Position numbers and translations under genes: made by a program. The notes under the pieces are model-generated. The model ran no database searches, was not told where the DNA came from, and saw nothing but the letters and a program-made list of their open reading frames with translations. A stretch of DNA of 64,000 nt from NCBI GenBank assembly GCA_902533075.1, contig CACAKN010000002.1, positions 1-64,000 on the forward strand. Direction: 5' to 3'. The stretch is from an uncultured Pelagibacteraceae bacterium. Lineage in GTDB: Bacteria > Pseudomonadota > Alphaproteobacteria > Pelagibacterales > Pelagibacteraceae. Below are positions 9,173-17,797 of this stretch, one piece after another; positions within the stretch are counted from its first letter, which is position 1; every line of letters begins with the position of its first letter.

Positions 9173-9260
9173 TGTATGTGATCGCACCTTTTGTCACTTG
9201 CAAAAGTACAATTTTCTTTATTAAATTGTCATTAATTAATTAATTAACAAGGGAAATAAA

Positions 9261-10499
9261 ATGAAAATAAATAAAATAATCTTGAGTTTTATTTCTGCAT
9301 TAGCAATATTATTATCAACATCTGTAACATCTTTTGCAAAAGTTGTTGGAGATAAGATAATATTAGGTTCTGCTATTTCATTAACTGGTAAATATTCATC
9401 TAATGGTGTTCATACTCAAAACGGATACAACATGGCCGTTGACAGAATTAATAGTATGGGTGGAGTTAAAGTTGGTGGAAAAACTTATAAGTTTGAAATC
9501 ATTTATTATGATGATGAGTCAAACCCAAAAAGAGCAGCGCAACTTGCAGAAAGATTAATCTCACAAGATGGTGTTGAGTTTATGCTTGGCCCATATAGTT
9601 CAGGATTAACAAAAGCAATTGCACCTGTAACAGAAAAATACGGTGTACCAATGGTTGAGGCAAATGGTGCTTCTAGATCTTTGTTTACTAAAGGTTACAA
9701 ATATCTATTTGCAGTTTTAGCTCCAGCTAACTTATATCTTGATGTTGCGATTAGAACAGCAGTTGAGCTAAATGGTGGTAAAGGCGTTAGAATTGCACAA
9801 GCGTTTGAACAAGATGCTTTTTCACAGGACGTTAGATTAGGTATTTTAGATGCAGCTAAGGAAACTGGATCTGAGATCATAATCGACGATAAATTACCAA
9901 AAGAGCTTAACGATATGGCTGCAACATTGGTTAAAGTTAAACAAATGAAACCAGATGTTTTAGTTGTATCAGGTCATACAAAAGGTGCATTAACAGCAAT
10001 TAGACAGATAGCTGAAATGAAGGTTGATGTTCCAATGTTAGCAATGACACACTGCGATGCTGCGAAATTATCAAAACAACATGGTAAAAATTCTCAGTAT
10101 GCATTATGTGCTTCTCAATGGCATAAAACATTAACTTATAAAGATGACTTCTTTAAAGATGGTATGACTTATGCGGCAGACTTTACAAAAGAGTTTGGAT
10201 ACGATCCTCCATACCAAGCAGCTGAGTCTTCTGCTGCATTGTTAGTGTTCAAAGATGCATTTGAAAGAGCTAATTCTTTTGATCAAAAGAAAGTAAGAGA
10301 TGCTCTTGCAGCAACTAACATGCAAACATTCTATGGAAACATAAAGTTCGCACCAGGCGGTCAAAATGTTGACAAGCCGATGGTACTTTTCCAAGTTATG
10401 TGTGATAGCGCTGGGAAGTGTGAAAATAAAGTTGTAGCTCCACTTAAATGGGCATCAGCTAAGTTGATTCACCCAGTTCCTAAGTGGTCTGAAAGATAA
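9261..10499 (+). CDS. Branched-chain/amide-type ABC transporter substrate-binding protein (LivK-like, 1)
   Basis: Periplasmic type I binding protein of 412 residues. The signal peptide (about residues 1-26, ending SVTSFAKV) is followed by ILGSAISLTGKYSSNG, the usual opening of Liv/amide binding proteins. The blocks YYDDESNPKRAAQLAERLI and MLGPYSSGLTKAI are typical. It is preceded by an AAGGGAA ribosome site and followed by a strong terminator before its permease genes. This gives the common pattern of abundant binding protein and less abundant permease. Ligand unknown; amino acid, amide or a related compound is likely. Confidence 0.92.
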   Translation: MKINKIILSFISALAILLSTSVTSFAKVVGDKIILGSAISLTGKYSSNGVHTQNGYNMAVDRINSMGGVKVGGKTYKFEIIYYDDESNPKRAAQLAERLISQDGVEFMLGPYSSGLTKAIAPVTEKYGVPMVEANGASRSLFTKGYKYLFAVLAPANLYLDVAIRTAVELNGGKGVRIAQAFEQDAFSQDVRLGILDAAKETGSEIIIDDKLPKELNDMAATLVKVKQMKPDVLVVSGHTKGALTAIRQIAEMKVDVPMLAMTHCDAAKLSKQHGKNSQYALCASQWHKTLTYKDDFFKDGMTYAADFTKEFGYDPPYQAAESSAALLVFKDAFERANSFDQKKVRDALAATNMQTFYGNIKFAPGGQNVDKPMVLFQVMCDSAGKCENKVVAPLKWASAKLIHPVPKWSER

Positions 10500-10511
10500 T
10501 TACAAATCTAT

Positions 10512-10546
10512 AAATACCCCCTAAACTCTAGGGGGTATTTTTTTTT
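10512..10546 (+). terminator. Hairpin terminator between binding protein and permease genes
   Basis: Near-perfect stem AATACCCCCT (10513-10522) with AGGGGGTATT (10530-10539), then eight or so T. Typical intrinsic terminator. Its position inside the Liv operon implies partial read-through, leaving the permease genes at lower level than the binding protein. Confidence 0.9.
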
Positions 10547-10557
10547 AGAGGCAAATT

Positions 10558-11451
10558 ATGGATTTCATGGTTTTTCAATATCCAATGATTAGCGTTCAAG
10601 CTTGTTTGGATGGAGTGCTTTTAGGTATTTTGTTTGCACTTATTGCATATGGCATGGCTTTGCAATGGGGAGTTATGAATATTATAAATATTGCTCAAGG
10701 CGATTTAGTTATTCTTGGAGGATATATTGCTTACTTTATGTATCTCTATGGAATTCATCCTGCTTGGGGCGTAATTATAGCTCCGATCATAATGTATTTT
10801 GTTGGAGTAGGACTTTATAAATTAGTAATCAATAAAGTTGTCGATAGAGATTTATTTATTTCAATTCTTGCTACATTTGGAATAAGTATTCTTTTCATGC
10901 AATTAATGAATTTTGCATTTGGAGCTGATGTTGTATTGGCTAATTCAGGTTATGGAACAACTTTTTTATTTGATAGCGCAGTAGTTTTACCAAACTCAAA
11001 AATATTCTCTGCATTCATTAGTATTTTATTTGCAATTTGTTTAGTGATTTATATGAAAAAATCTAAGCTTGGTCGTGCTATTCGAGCTACAGCACAGAAT
11101 GCAAGAGCAGCAAAGATTTTAGGAGTAGATACAGAGAAAGTTTATGCAGCTACATTTGGCATTAATGCAGCTCTTTGTGGTGTTGCAGGCGCACTAATAT
11201 CAATAACATTTACAATTCATCCCTACATGGGATTACCTTATACGATTAGGTCTTTTATGATTGTAATTGTTGCAGGATTAGGAAATTTACCTGGAGTAGC
11301 ATTATCAGGTATGGGATTGGGAGTTTTTGAGGAGTTTGCAGATTATATTTTAGGTACTGAATTTAGAATAGGTGCAGTATTTTTATTATTAGTTTTAATT
11401 TTAGTTTATAGAAGATTTAAATTATCAAGAAAAAGGGAATACTTAAAATAA
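10558..11451 (+). CDS. livH: Branched-chain-type ABC transporter permease LivH (1)
   Basis: Inner-membrane permease of 297 residues with about eight spans. LivH features include GLLFALIAYGMALQWGVMNIINIAQGD (as GVLLGILFALIAYGMAL...) near residue 20, KSKLGRAIRATAQNARAAKILGVDTEKVYAATFG around 170-200 (the ATPase-coupling loop) and IVIVAGLGNLPGVALSGMGLG. It lies 14 bases after the terminator following the binding protein and abuts livM. It forms the membrane channel with LivM, powered by LivG/LivF. Confidence 0.94.
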   Translation: MDFMVFQYPMISVQACLDGVLLGILFALIAYGMALQWGVMNIINIAQGDLVILGGYIAYFMYLYGIHPAWGVIIAPIIMYFVGVGLYKLVINKVVDRDLFISILATFGISILFMQLMNFAFGADVVLANSGYGTTFLFDSAVVLPNSKIFSAFISILFAICLVIYMKKSKLGRAIRATAQNARAAKILGVDTEKVYAATFGINAALCGVAGALISITFTIHPYMGLPYTIRSFMIVIVAGLGNLPGVALSGMGLGVFEEFADYILGTEFRIGAVFLLLVLILVYRRFKLSRKREYLK

Positions 11452-12501
11452 ATGAACAAAAATTTGATTTTATATGCTGCAATATTGGTTTTTGGAATAA
11501 CAGCCCCTTTTATTTTTCCAGCATTTAAAGTTCAATTATCAATACTTTGTGTCTTAATTGTTTTAGCTCTTACATGGAATATTCAAGGTGGGGAAATGGG
11601 TTACAACACCTTTGGAAACATACTATTTTATGGTTTAGGAATGTATCTGTGTGCTTCAGTTCAAGTTGGCATGTTCTTTCCGTTAGCAGAGTGGACGGAG
11701 AGTGGTGGAGAAAAAACATTCGTGCACACTCCAGCTCAATTTTTCCAGGGGATGGCGATGGGTCTTGTGGTTGCAGCAGTTGTTCCGACAATAGTTGCTG
11801 GATTGATTGGTTATGCAATTTTAGGATTAAGAGGTCATTATTTTGCTATTTGTACATTAGGTTTAGGAGTTGCAGCTGGAGAAATTTCTGGAGGTATAGA
11901 AATTATCGGAGCTGGGCAAGGTTTTACTACACCACCATTTCCTGATGTTGGTGGTTTGGAAGCTAGAGGAGAATTCTTTTACTTATTAAGTTTTGGTGCT
12001 CTTGTATTAACATTTATTGCTGTAAGAGCAATTTACTCAACTAGATTTAAATTAATTCTCAATGCAATAAGAGATAATGAAGACAAAGCAGAGGCGATGG
12101 GAATTCAAACAATGAAATATAAGATTATTGGTTGGATGATATCTGCTTTCTTTTGTGGATTAGCTGGAGGAATTATGGGTGGTCTAGTTGGTTACATAGA
12201 CTCAACTGATGTTGCATTTGATGGAAGAGAGATGGGAGTGTTCATGGTCTTAATGGCTATCCTAGGTGGAAAAGGAACTTTATGGGGACCTGTCATTGGA
12301 GCAACAGTATTTCATATTTTCAAAGAAGGGTTTTGGACATTCTTTTTAGGATGGCAGTATGTTGCGCTTGGTGTTCTTATTGTTGTAATTGTAATTTATT
12401 TCCCTGAAGGAATAATGGGATGGTTAAGAGAAAAATATCCAGAAAGATTTGGAGAAGTAGTTGATGAAGCTGATAGAAAAGCGCAGGTAGAATTAAAATG
12501 A
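11452..12501 (+). CDS. livM: Branched-chain-type ABC transporter permease LivM (1)
   Basis: A 349-residue membrane permease. LivM blocks are ALTWNIQGGEMGYNTFGNILFYGLGMY near residue 40, RGHYFAICTLGLGVAAGE near 130, LILNAIRDNEDKAEAMGIQTMKYKIIGWMISAFFCGLAGG (coupling loop) near 200, and ILGGKGTLWGPVIGA. It starts directly after the livH stop and overlaps livG by 4 bases (ATGA), indicating translational coupling. Confidence 0.94.
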   Translation: MNKNLILYAAILVFGITAPFIFPAFKVQLSILCVLIVLALTWNIQGGEMGYNTFGNILFYGLGMYLCASVQVGMFFPLAEWTESGGEKTFVHTPAQFFQGMAMGLVVAAVVPTIVAGLIGYAILGLRGHYFAICTLGLGVAAGEISGGIEIIGAGQGFTTPPFPDVGGLEARGEFFYLLSFGALVLTFIAVRAIYSTRFKLILNAIRDNEDKAEAMGIQTMKYKIIGWMISAFFCGLAGGIMGGLVGYIDSTDVAFDGREMGVFMVLMAILGGKGTLWGPVIGATVFHIFKEGFWTFFLGWQYVALGVLIVVIVIYFPEGIMGWLREKYPERFGEVVDEADRKAQVELK

Positions 12502-13238
12502 GTATTTTAGAAGTAAATAATGTGAGTAAATCTTTTGGAGGAGTTAAAGCAAATGTTGATATCTCAATGAATGTTGAGAAAGGAAAAATAGTTGGTTTAA
12601 TTGGACCTAATGGTTCTGGTAAAACAACCCTTTTTAATTCTATCGTTGGAACTTATCCAATAGATAATGGATCTATTAAATTTAATGGTAAAGAAGTTTC
12701 TGAGTTACCAGTTCCAGTAATTGCAAAGCTCGGTCTTTTAAGAACGTTTCAGCAAACAAGGATTTATGGAAAATTAAATTGTGTAGAAAACATGTTAATT
12801 AGTCATAAAGGAAGTGACGCTAGCTTGCTTACAATATTTAATAAGATTCCAAAAGATTTAACTGAAAAAGCTGAAAACTTATTAAATTTTGTTGGTTTAT
12901 ATCAGAAAAGAAAATTAAGAGCCGGAGACTTATCTTTTGGCCAACAAAAGTTATTAGAACTAGCTATGGCATTAATGAATGAACCAGAAATGCTATTATT
13001 AGATGAACCTACTGCAGGAATTAATCCAGTACTGATTAATGGGATTATTGATAGGCTGATAAAAGTTAATCAAGATTTTGGTATTACACTTTTAGTGATC
13101 GAACATAATATGAAAGTAATTATGCAATTAGCAGAAGATATTTTTTGTTTAGCTCATGGAAAAATGCTTGCAAATGGTACACCAGATGAAATTAAAAATG
13201 ATAAGCGAGTTGTTGATGCTTATCTGGGTGCTCAATAA
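12498..13238 (+). CDS. livG: ABC transporter ATPase LivG (1)
   Basis: A 246-residue ATP-binding subunit. It has Walker A GPNGSGKTT near residue 36, the LivG-typical LLRTFQQTRIYGKLNCVENML block near 90, signature LSFGQQKLLELA (variant of LSGGQ), Walker B MLLLDEPTAGINP and the switch His in LLVIEHNMKVI. It drives the LivHM permease. It overlaps livM by 4 bases and shares its last base with the livF start. Confidence 0.95.
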   Translation: MSILEVNNVSKSFGGVKANVDISMNVEKGKIVGLIGPNGSGKTTLFNSIVGTYPIDNGSIKFNGKEVSELPVPVIAKLGLLRTFQQTRIYGKLNCVENMLISHKGSDASLLTIFNKIPKDLTEKAENLLNFVGLYQKRKLRAGDLSFGQQKLLELAMALMNEPEMLLLDEPTAGINPVLINGIIDRLIKVNQDFGITLLVIEHNMKVIMQLAEDIFCLAHGKMLANGTPDEIKNDKRVVDAYLGAQ

Positions 13239-14023
13239 TGTCTAATCAATATGAAGTTTTAGGAAAAGCACCTGTAGCAGAAGATTTAAAAAACCTATCT
13301 CCTAACGATATTCATTTAACTATTAAAAATTTAAATGCTGGTTATGGTAAAATGGAGATACTGCATAATTTTGAACTTTTTGTTAGTAAAGCCCAATCAT
13401 TATGTTTGATAGGTCCTAATGGTGCAGGTAAATCTACGATACTTCATTCAATTTATGGGTTTACAAATATTTTTTCTGGAAAAATTGAAATTGATGGAAA
13501 AGAAATTACTAATCTTTCTCCAGCTGAAAAACTTAAATCTGTTGGAATAGCATATATTCTCCAAGATAATTCAGTATTCCCAGATATGACCGTAGAAGAA
13601 AATTTATTAATGGGAGGATTCATAAAGGATAAAACAGAAGAGTCTTATGAAGAAGCAGAAAAAATTTTACAAAAATATGAAAGATTGGGAAATAGAAGAA
13701 ATCAACCAGCAAAAGTTTTATCTGGAGGAGAAAGAAGATTATTAGAAATTTCAAGAGCTTTAGTTATGAAACCTTCTGTTTTATTGGTAGATGAACCATC
13801 AATTGGACTAGAACCTAGATATATAGATATGGTATTCGAAATTTTAAGAGATCTTCAAGAAAATGAAAAAAAAACCATTATCCTTGTAGAGCAAAATGCA
13901 AAAAAGGGGCTTGAGTTTGCTGATATTGGTTATGTTTTAGTTTCAGGCCAAACAGCTATCGCGGGCAAGGGAGATGATCTTTTAAATAATCCAGATGTTG
14001 GTCGCCTATTCTTAGGTGGTTAA
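13238..14023 (+). CDS. livF: ABC transporter ATPase LivF (1)
   Basis: A 261-residue ATPase with an N-terminal extension of about 25 residues. Motifs are Walker A GPNGAGKST, the LivF-like IAYILQDNSVFPDMTVEENLLMGG, signature LSGGERRLLEIS, Walker B VLLVDEPSIGLEP and the switch in ILVEQNAKKGLEFAD, where LivF proteins carry Gln instead of His. It overlaps both neighbours by one base, so livHMGF-azlCD is one translational unit. Confidence 0.95.
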   Translation: MSNQYEVLGKAPVAEDLKNLSPNDIHLTIKNLNAGYGKMEILHNFELFVSKAQSLCLIGPNGAGKSTILHSIYGFTNIFSGKIEIDGKEITNLSPAEKLKSVGIAYILQDNSVFPDMTVEENLLMGGFIKDKTEESYEEAEKILQKYERLGNRRNQPAKVLSGGERRLLEISRALVMKPSVLLVDEPSIGLEPRYIDMVFEILRDLQENEKKTIILVEQNAKKGLEFADIGYVLVSGQTAIAGKGDDLLNNPDVGRLFLGG

Positions 14024-14727
14024 TGATAGATACCAAATATTTTTTAAAAGGATTTAAATCAATAAAAGGTGTTGGAAGTCCTGCAATTGCATTAGGCGCA
14101 AGTTTTGTTGCAATCGGTGCATTGCTTAAAAATTTAGGTTTCTCAATTCAAGAAAGTGTTTTTTCAACTTTTTTAACTTATGCATTGCCTGGTTCTTTAG
14201 TAATGGCTGAGTCAATGTTTGTTGGTGCTTCATTAATAAATATCTTTATTGCAGTATGGTTAGTAAATGCAAGACTATATCCAATGACAGTTTCTTTGAT
14301 GCCATTGTTGATGCATAGCTCTCAACCAAAATGGAAATATTATTTATCTTGTCATTTTATTGCTGTTTCATCATGGTTAATTATGAAAGATAATTGTGAA
14401 AAAATAGATAAAGAAAATAGAATTGATTTCTGGATAGGTATAGGCACTGCTACTTGGTCAGTAGCAATTTTCTCAACACTTTTAGGTTATATGGCTTCAG
14501 AGTATTTAAATAAGGATATTTTAATTGGCTTAGCAATTATAAATCCTATTTATTTTACATGTATGATGATCGGGGCAATGAAAACCTTGCAAGTAAGTTG
14601 TTCAGTAATTCTAGGGACATTTTTAGGTCCAGTATTTTATTTTATTTCACCTGAATGGTGTATTTTATTTGGAGGTTTTATTGCAGGAACTTTAGCATTT
14701 TTAATTGGAGAAATTCATGACAATTAA
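14023..14727 (+). CDS. azlC: AzlC-family amino acid exporter, large subunit
   Basis: A 234-residue membrane protein of the AzlC family: SPAIALGASFVAIGALLKNLGFSIQESVFSTFLTYALPGSLVMAESM near the N-terminus and the conserved WLVNARLYPMTVSLMPLL block. AzlC with AzlD exports branched-chain amino acids. It is translationally coupled to livF and overlaps azlD. An import system and an export pair for what may be the same class of compound therefore sit in a single operon. Confidence 0.9.
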   Translation: MIDTKYFLKGFKSIKGVGSPAIALGASFVAIGALLKNLGFSIQESVFSTFLTYALPGSLVMAESMFVGASLINIFIAVWLVNARLYPMTVSLMPLLMHSSQPKWKYYLSCHFIAVSSWLIMKDNCEKIDKENRIDFWIGIGTATWSVAIFSTLLGYMASEYLNKDILIGLAIINPIYFTCMMIGAMKTLQVSCSVILGTFLGPVFYFISPEWCILFGGFIAGTLAFLIGEIHDN

Positions 14728-15043
14728 TGTAATTTTGGCGATTTTGGTTACATCTATTGCCACTTATTTATCTAGAATTTTAGGAGTAATTAGTGCTGAA
14801 AAAATTAAAGAAACTTCAAAAATGTTTAGGTGGTTTAATTGTTTAGCTTATTCAACTTTAGCCGCATTAATTGCTAGAATGATAATTTTTCCAGCTGGTG
14901 ATTTAGCTGAGGTAAATTACGTGTTAAGATTTATTGTTATAGGAACTTCTTTAATAGTCTTTTTTTTAACAAACAAGAATCTAGTATATCCTACAATTTT
15001 TTCTGCTTTGTTTCTTTCGTTATTAAATTTCATTAATATTTGA
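14717..15043 (+). CDS. azlD: AzlD-family amino acid exporter, small subunit
   Basis: A 108-residue, four-span membrane protein. VTSIATYLSRILGV and the C-terminal hydrophobic repeats fit AzlD, the small partner of AzlC. The frame is open from a TTG at 14705, but the ATG at 14717 has GGAGAAA just upstream and overlaps the azlC stop by 11 bases, so I chose it. Together with azlC it forms a branched-chain amino acid efflux pair by family knowledge. Confidence 0.85.
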   Translation: MTINVILAILVTSIATYLSRILGVISAEKIKETSKMFRWFNCLAYSTLAALIARMIIFPAGDLAEVNYVLRFIVIGTSLIVFFLTNKNLVYPTIFSALFLSLLNFINI

Positions 15044-15107
15044 CGTATAATTTGTAAATTTTGTAGAAATTTAAAAAAAGTAGGTCTTGTGACAAAATTA
15101 CAACAAA

Positions 15108-15180
15108 TTAAGCCTTATTTTTCAGTACTTTTTAAGCCTCAACTAAAACAAGAAAATACTTAGCTATACACAAGAAAATA
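15108..15180 (+). promoter_or_regulatory. Two pairs of direct repeats upstream of the barrel-protein gene
   Basis: TTAAGCCT occurs at 15108-15115 and 15132-15139 (24 bases start to start), and ACAAGAAAATA at 15148-15158 and 15170-15180 (22 bases start to start). Both spacings are near two helical turns, the arrangement expected for a regulator binding one face of the DNA. The surrounding 195-base gap (15044-15238) shows no gene. Function is inferred only. Confidence 0.35.
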
Positions 15181-15238
15181 AATTTGTTATCTACGGCTAA
15201 CGTTAATTTTATATATATAAAAGTAAAAGGGTAATATT

Positions 15239-15916
15239 ATGAAAAAACTATTATTAAGCATTGCCATGATTTTATCATTTGTGGTGTCTGCAAGTGCTGA
15301 TGTAACTAGGTCTATTGGAGTTACAGGTTTTGTCACAACAATCGACTCATCTGGTCACGAAGATGTCGACAATGATGGAACAAAAGATACTACAAAGAGC
15401 TTCTCTAACGACATTGCTTTTGGATCAGTTTTTGCAGAAGCATCAAGATCATTAGGTAATGGTGCTGTAATAACTGCGGGTATAGACTTAATTCCTATGT
15501 CAGCAGAATTTGATAGTAGATCAGTTACACAGTCTTCAATGAAAGACTCTGCTACTACTACGACTGGAACTAACAAAGGTACTGTTGAAGTAGATCAACA
15601 TGTTACGCTTTATATCCAGCCAGGCTTTGATGCAGGTAACGGTATAACTGTATTCGGAACACTTGGATATGTAACAGCTGATGTAGATTCTAAAATAGAA
15701 TCAATATCATCAACAAATAAAACTGTTAGTGAGTCATTAGATGGTACTAAAATGGGTTTAGGTGTTAAAGGCGAATTTGGTGATGATATGTTTTTCAAGT
15801 TTGAGTACGCTGAAACAGATTATGACACAATATCTGTAACAACAACTAATGATACAAAGGTATCTGCTGATATTGACAGCAAAGGTTTTGGTTTATCAAT
15901 TGGTAAGTCATTTTAG
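15239..15916 (+). CDS. Putative outer-membrane beta-barrel protein
   Basis: A 225-residue secreted protein with a clear signal peptide (MKKLLLSIAMILSFVVSASA). The mature part has alternating short amphipathic strands, acidic Thr/Ser/Asp-rich loops and a final phenylalanine (GLSIGKSF), the usual C-terminal signature for Bam-dependent outer-membrane barrels. Codon use is less A+T-extreme than its neighbours, as expected for a highly expressed envelope protein. It has its own ribosome site (AAAGGGT) and a terminator. I do not recognise the specific family, so 'OmpW/porin-like' would be a guess. Confidence 0.65.
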   Translation: MKKLLLSIAMILSFVVSASADVTRSIGVTGFVTTIDSSGHEDVDNDGTKDTTKSFSNDIAFGSVFAEASRSLGNGAVITAGIDLIPMSAEFDSRSVTQSSMKDSATTTTGTNKGTVEVDQHVTLYIQPGFDAGNGITVFGTLGYVTADVDSKIESISSTNKTVSESLDGTKMGLGVKGEFGDDMFFKFEYAETDYDTISVTTTNDTKVSADIDSKGFGLSIGKSF

Positions 15917-15939
15917 TTAGTTGAAATAATTAAAAATTT

Positions 15940-15969
15940 AAAGCCCTCATTTATGAGGGCTTTTTTTTT
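15940..15969 (+). terminator. Intrinsic terminator after the barrel-protein gene
   Basis: Stem AAAGCCCTC (15940-15948) with GAGGGCTTT (15955-15963), six-base loop, followed by an uninterrupted T tract to 15969. Confidence 0.92.
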
Positions 15970-16008
15970 GTCTAAATTGAAATTCTCTTATCAAAATATT
16001 AAAAATAC

Positions 16009-16014
16009 TATAAA
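16009..16014 (+). promoter_or_regulatory. Candidate -10 element directly before the CsiD/GlaH gene
   Basis: TATAAA at 16009-16014 ends 5 bases before the ATG at 16020, with no Shine-Dalgarno between. Transcription from it would begin at or next to the start codon. Pattern match only; no good -35 at standard spacing. Confidence 0.28.
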
Positions 16015-16019
16015 TTTAT

Positions 16020-16949
16020 ATGATGATAAATTATCAATATAACAAAAATAAAATTGAAGGTTTTGAGATTTATTTAAACAATGTATCAAAAAGAATTGTA
16101 AATATTGATATCAATGAGGAATTAGTAAATAAACTTATATTTCCTTTTAATAAATTTGATCTAACCGCATTAGATTACAAACCATTTACTAGATTTACTA
16201 TTGCAAAGAGCTTAGATGAATTAAGTAACAATAAATTATCTATATTAATGAATAAAATTATTAAAGATAGAAATACTGGTTGCTTTATCATTAAACCAAA
16301 AAATATGACATCTAAGATAGATGATATTTTTTTAGTAAAATTATCAACAGCTATAGCTCACTTAATTGGCAAACCAAATCATGATGCAATGGCTGGAAAA
16401 TACTATGCAAGATTTCACGTTAAGCATACAGATAAAAGTGACTCTTATTTGAGAAAGGCTTATATAAATATGGATCTTCATACAGATGGCACATACGTTA
16501 AAGAAAAAACGGATTGGTTGCTTATGTCTAAATTAGAAGAAAAAAATGCTGAGGGAGGCGAAACAGCTATGTTGCATCTAGATGATTGGGAACATTGCAA
16601 GGAGTTATTTAATGATCCTGTATCTAGAGAGGACTTTGTTTGGGGTTCTCCAAAAAGTAAAAATATAGATTACAAGGTTGAGCATTCAGTTTTTTCAAGT
16701 GATAGTGAAGGTAGGGCGCAAATTTCTTATATTGACCAATTCCCAGAGCCAAAAAATATGAAACAAGGTAATTTTTTACAAAAATTATCTGATAGTTTGG
16801 AAGAGAGTAGCAATAAGATAATAACAAAATTACCTGTTGGATCATCAGTGGTTGCAAATAATTACTTTTGGCTTCATGGTAGAAGGCCGTTTAAAGAAAA
16901 CAAAGATTTAAGTAGAGAATTACTAAGAATAAGAGGTTCTTTTTTTTGA
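16020..16949 (+). CDS. glaH: CsiD/GlaH-type 2-oxoglutarate-dependent glutarate hydroxylase
   Basis: A 309-residue Fe(II)/2OG oxygenase closely following the E. coli CsiD/GlaH layout: DYKPFTRFTIAKSLDEL near residue 52, HLIGKPNHDAMAGKYYARF near 115, then HTDGTYV with iron ligands His154 and Asp156, GGETAMLHLDDWEH and the distal WLHGRRPF with His286. GlaH turns glutarate, with 2OG and O2, into L-2-hydroxyglutarate in lysine/5-aminovalerate breakdown. L-2-hydroxyglutarate oxidase (lhgO) is not nearby. ATG-ATG at the start leaves a one-codon ambiguity. The following 2OG oxygenase, ProC-like gene and Liv transporter suggest uptake and breakdown of a five-carbon compound. Confidence 0.88.
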   Translation: MMINYQYNKNKIEGFEIYLNNVSKRIVNIDINEELVNKLIFPFNKFDLTALDYKPFTRFTIAKSLDELSNNKLSILMNKIIKDRNTGCFIIKPKNMTSKIDDIFLVKLSTAIAHLIGKPNHDAMAGKYYARFHVKHTDKSDSYLRKAYINMDLHTDGTYVKEKTDWLLMSKLEEKNAEGGETAMLHLDDWEHCKELFNDPVSREDFVWGSPKSKNIDYKVEHSVFSSDSEGRAQISYIDQFPEPKNMKQGNFLQKLSDSLEESSNKIITKLPVGSSVVANNYFWLHGRRPFKENKDLSRELLRIRGSFF

Positions 16950-16997
16950 TTTATTTAAAGAAATTAATATAGAATTAATAAAGGTTATTTGTAGAAA

Positions 16998-17783
16998 ATG
17001 GAATATATTAAATTGGATTTAAACAGTCTTGATAAAGAAGCTGATAACTTAAAAAAAAAATATACTTCGGCAGAACCATTTCCTCACATAGTTATTGATG
17101 ATTTTTTTAATGAAAAAAATTTGGATTTATTAATAGAAAACTTTCCAAAAACTTCAGGTGAATTTAATTCTAAATTTGACAATTTTGCAGAAAAAAAACT
17201 TGCTTTAAATAATCCTTCTCAACTGTCTAAAACAACTAATGATTTCATAAATTTTTTAAACTCTTACATATTTATTAATTTTTTACAAAAAATAACAAGT
17301 ATTAAAGAGACTTTACTACCTGATCCATATTTAGTTGGAGGAGGTCTACACGAATTAAGAAATGGTGGATTTCTAAATATACATGCAGATTTTAATATTC
17401 ATCCCAAACTTCAATTGGATAGAAGACTAAATCTTTTAATTTATCTAAACAAGGATTGGAATGATGATAATGGTGGTCAACTCGAACTTTGGGATAAAGA
17501 TATGAAAAAATGTTTCAAAAGTATTTTACCAAAATTTAATAGGATGGTAATTTTTTCTACCACAAGTTTCTCAAATCATGGAAATCCTAAAAAAGTAAAA
17601 TGTGGTAATAGTACATCTAGAAAATCCTTAGCACTATATTATTATTCAAATGGAAGACCCGAACATGAAATAATATCAGAAAATCATGCTACAATATTTA
17701 AAAAAAGACCGAATTCTGATGACAAAAATCCTTATGAATTTAAAAAAATTTTTGGAAAATTTTATGTACGTAAAAGAAAATAA
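16998..17783 (+). CDS. 2OG-Fe(II) oxygenase, prolyl-4-hydroxylase-like
   Basis: A 261-residue protein with the double-stranded beta-helix pattern of the P4H-type family. FPHIVIDDFFNEKNLDLLIENFP opens the domain, LHELRNGGFLNIHADFNIHPKL gives the HxD iron ligands, and MVIFSTTSFSNHGNP gives the distal His, followed by the 2OG-binding strand RKSLALYYYS. These enzymes hydroxylate amino acids or protein side chains. It sits 48 bases after glaH and 14 before the ProC-like gene. A small-molecule substrate linked to the adjacent transporter is plausible but unproven. Confidence 0.82.
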   Translation: MEYIKLDLNSLDKEADNLKKKYTSAEPFPHIVIDDFFNEKNLDLLIENFPKTSGEFNSKFDNFAEKKLALNNPSQLSKTTNDFINFLNSYIFINFLQKITSIKETLLPDPYLVGGGLHELRNGGFLNIHADFNIHPKLQLDRRLNLLIYLNKDWNDDNGGQLELWDKDMKKCFKSILPKFNRMVIFSTTSFSNHGNPKKVKCGNSTSRKSLALYYYSNGRPEHEIISENHATIFKKRPNSDDKNPYEFKKIFGKFYVRKRK

Positions 17784-17797
17784 GAAAAGTTTTTGAA

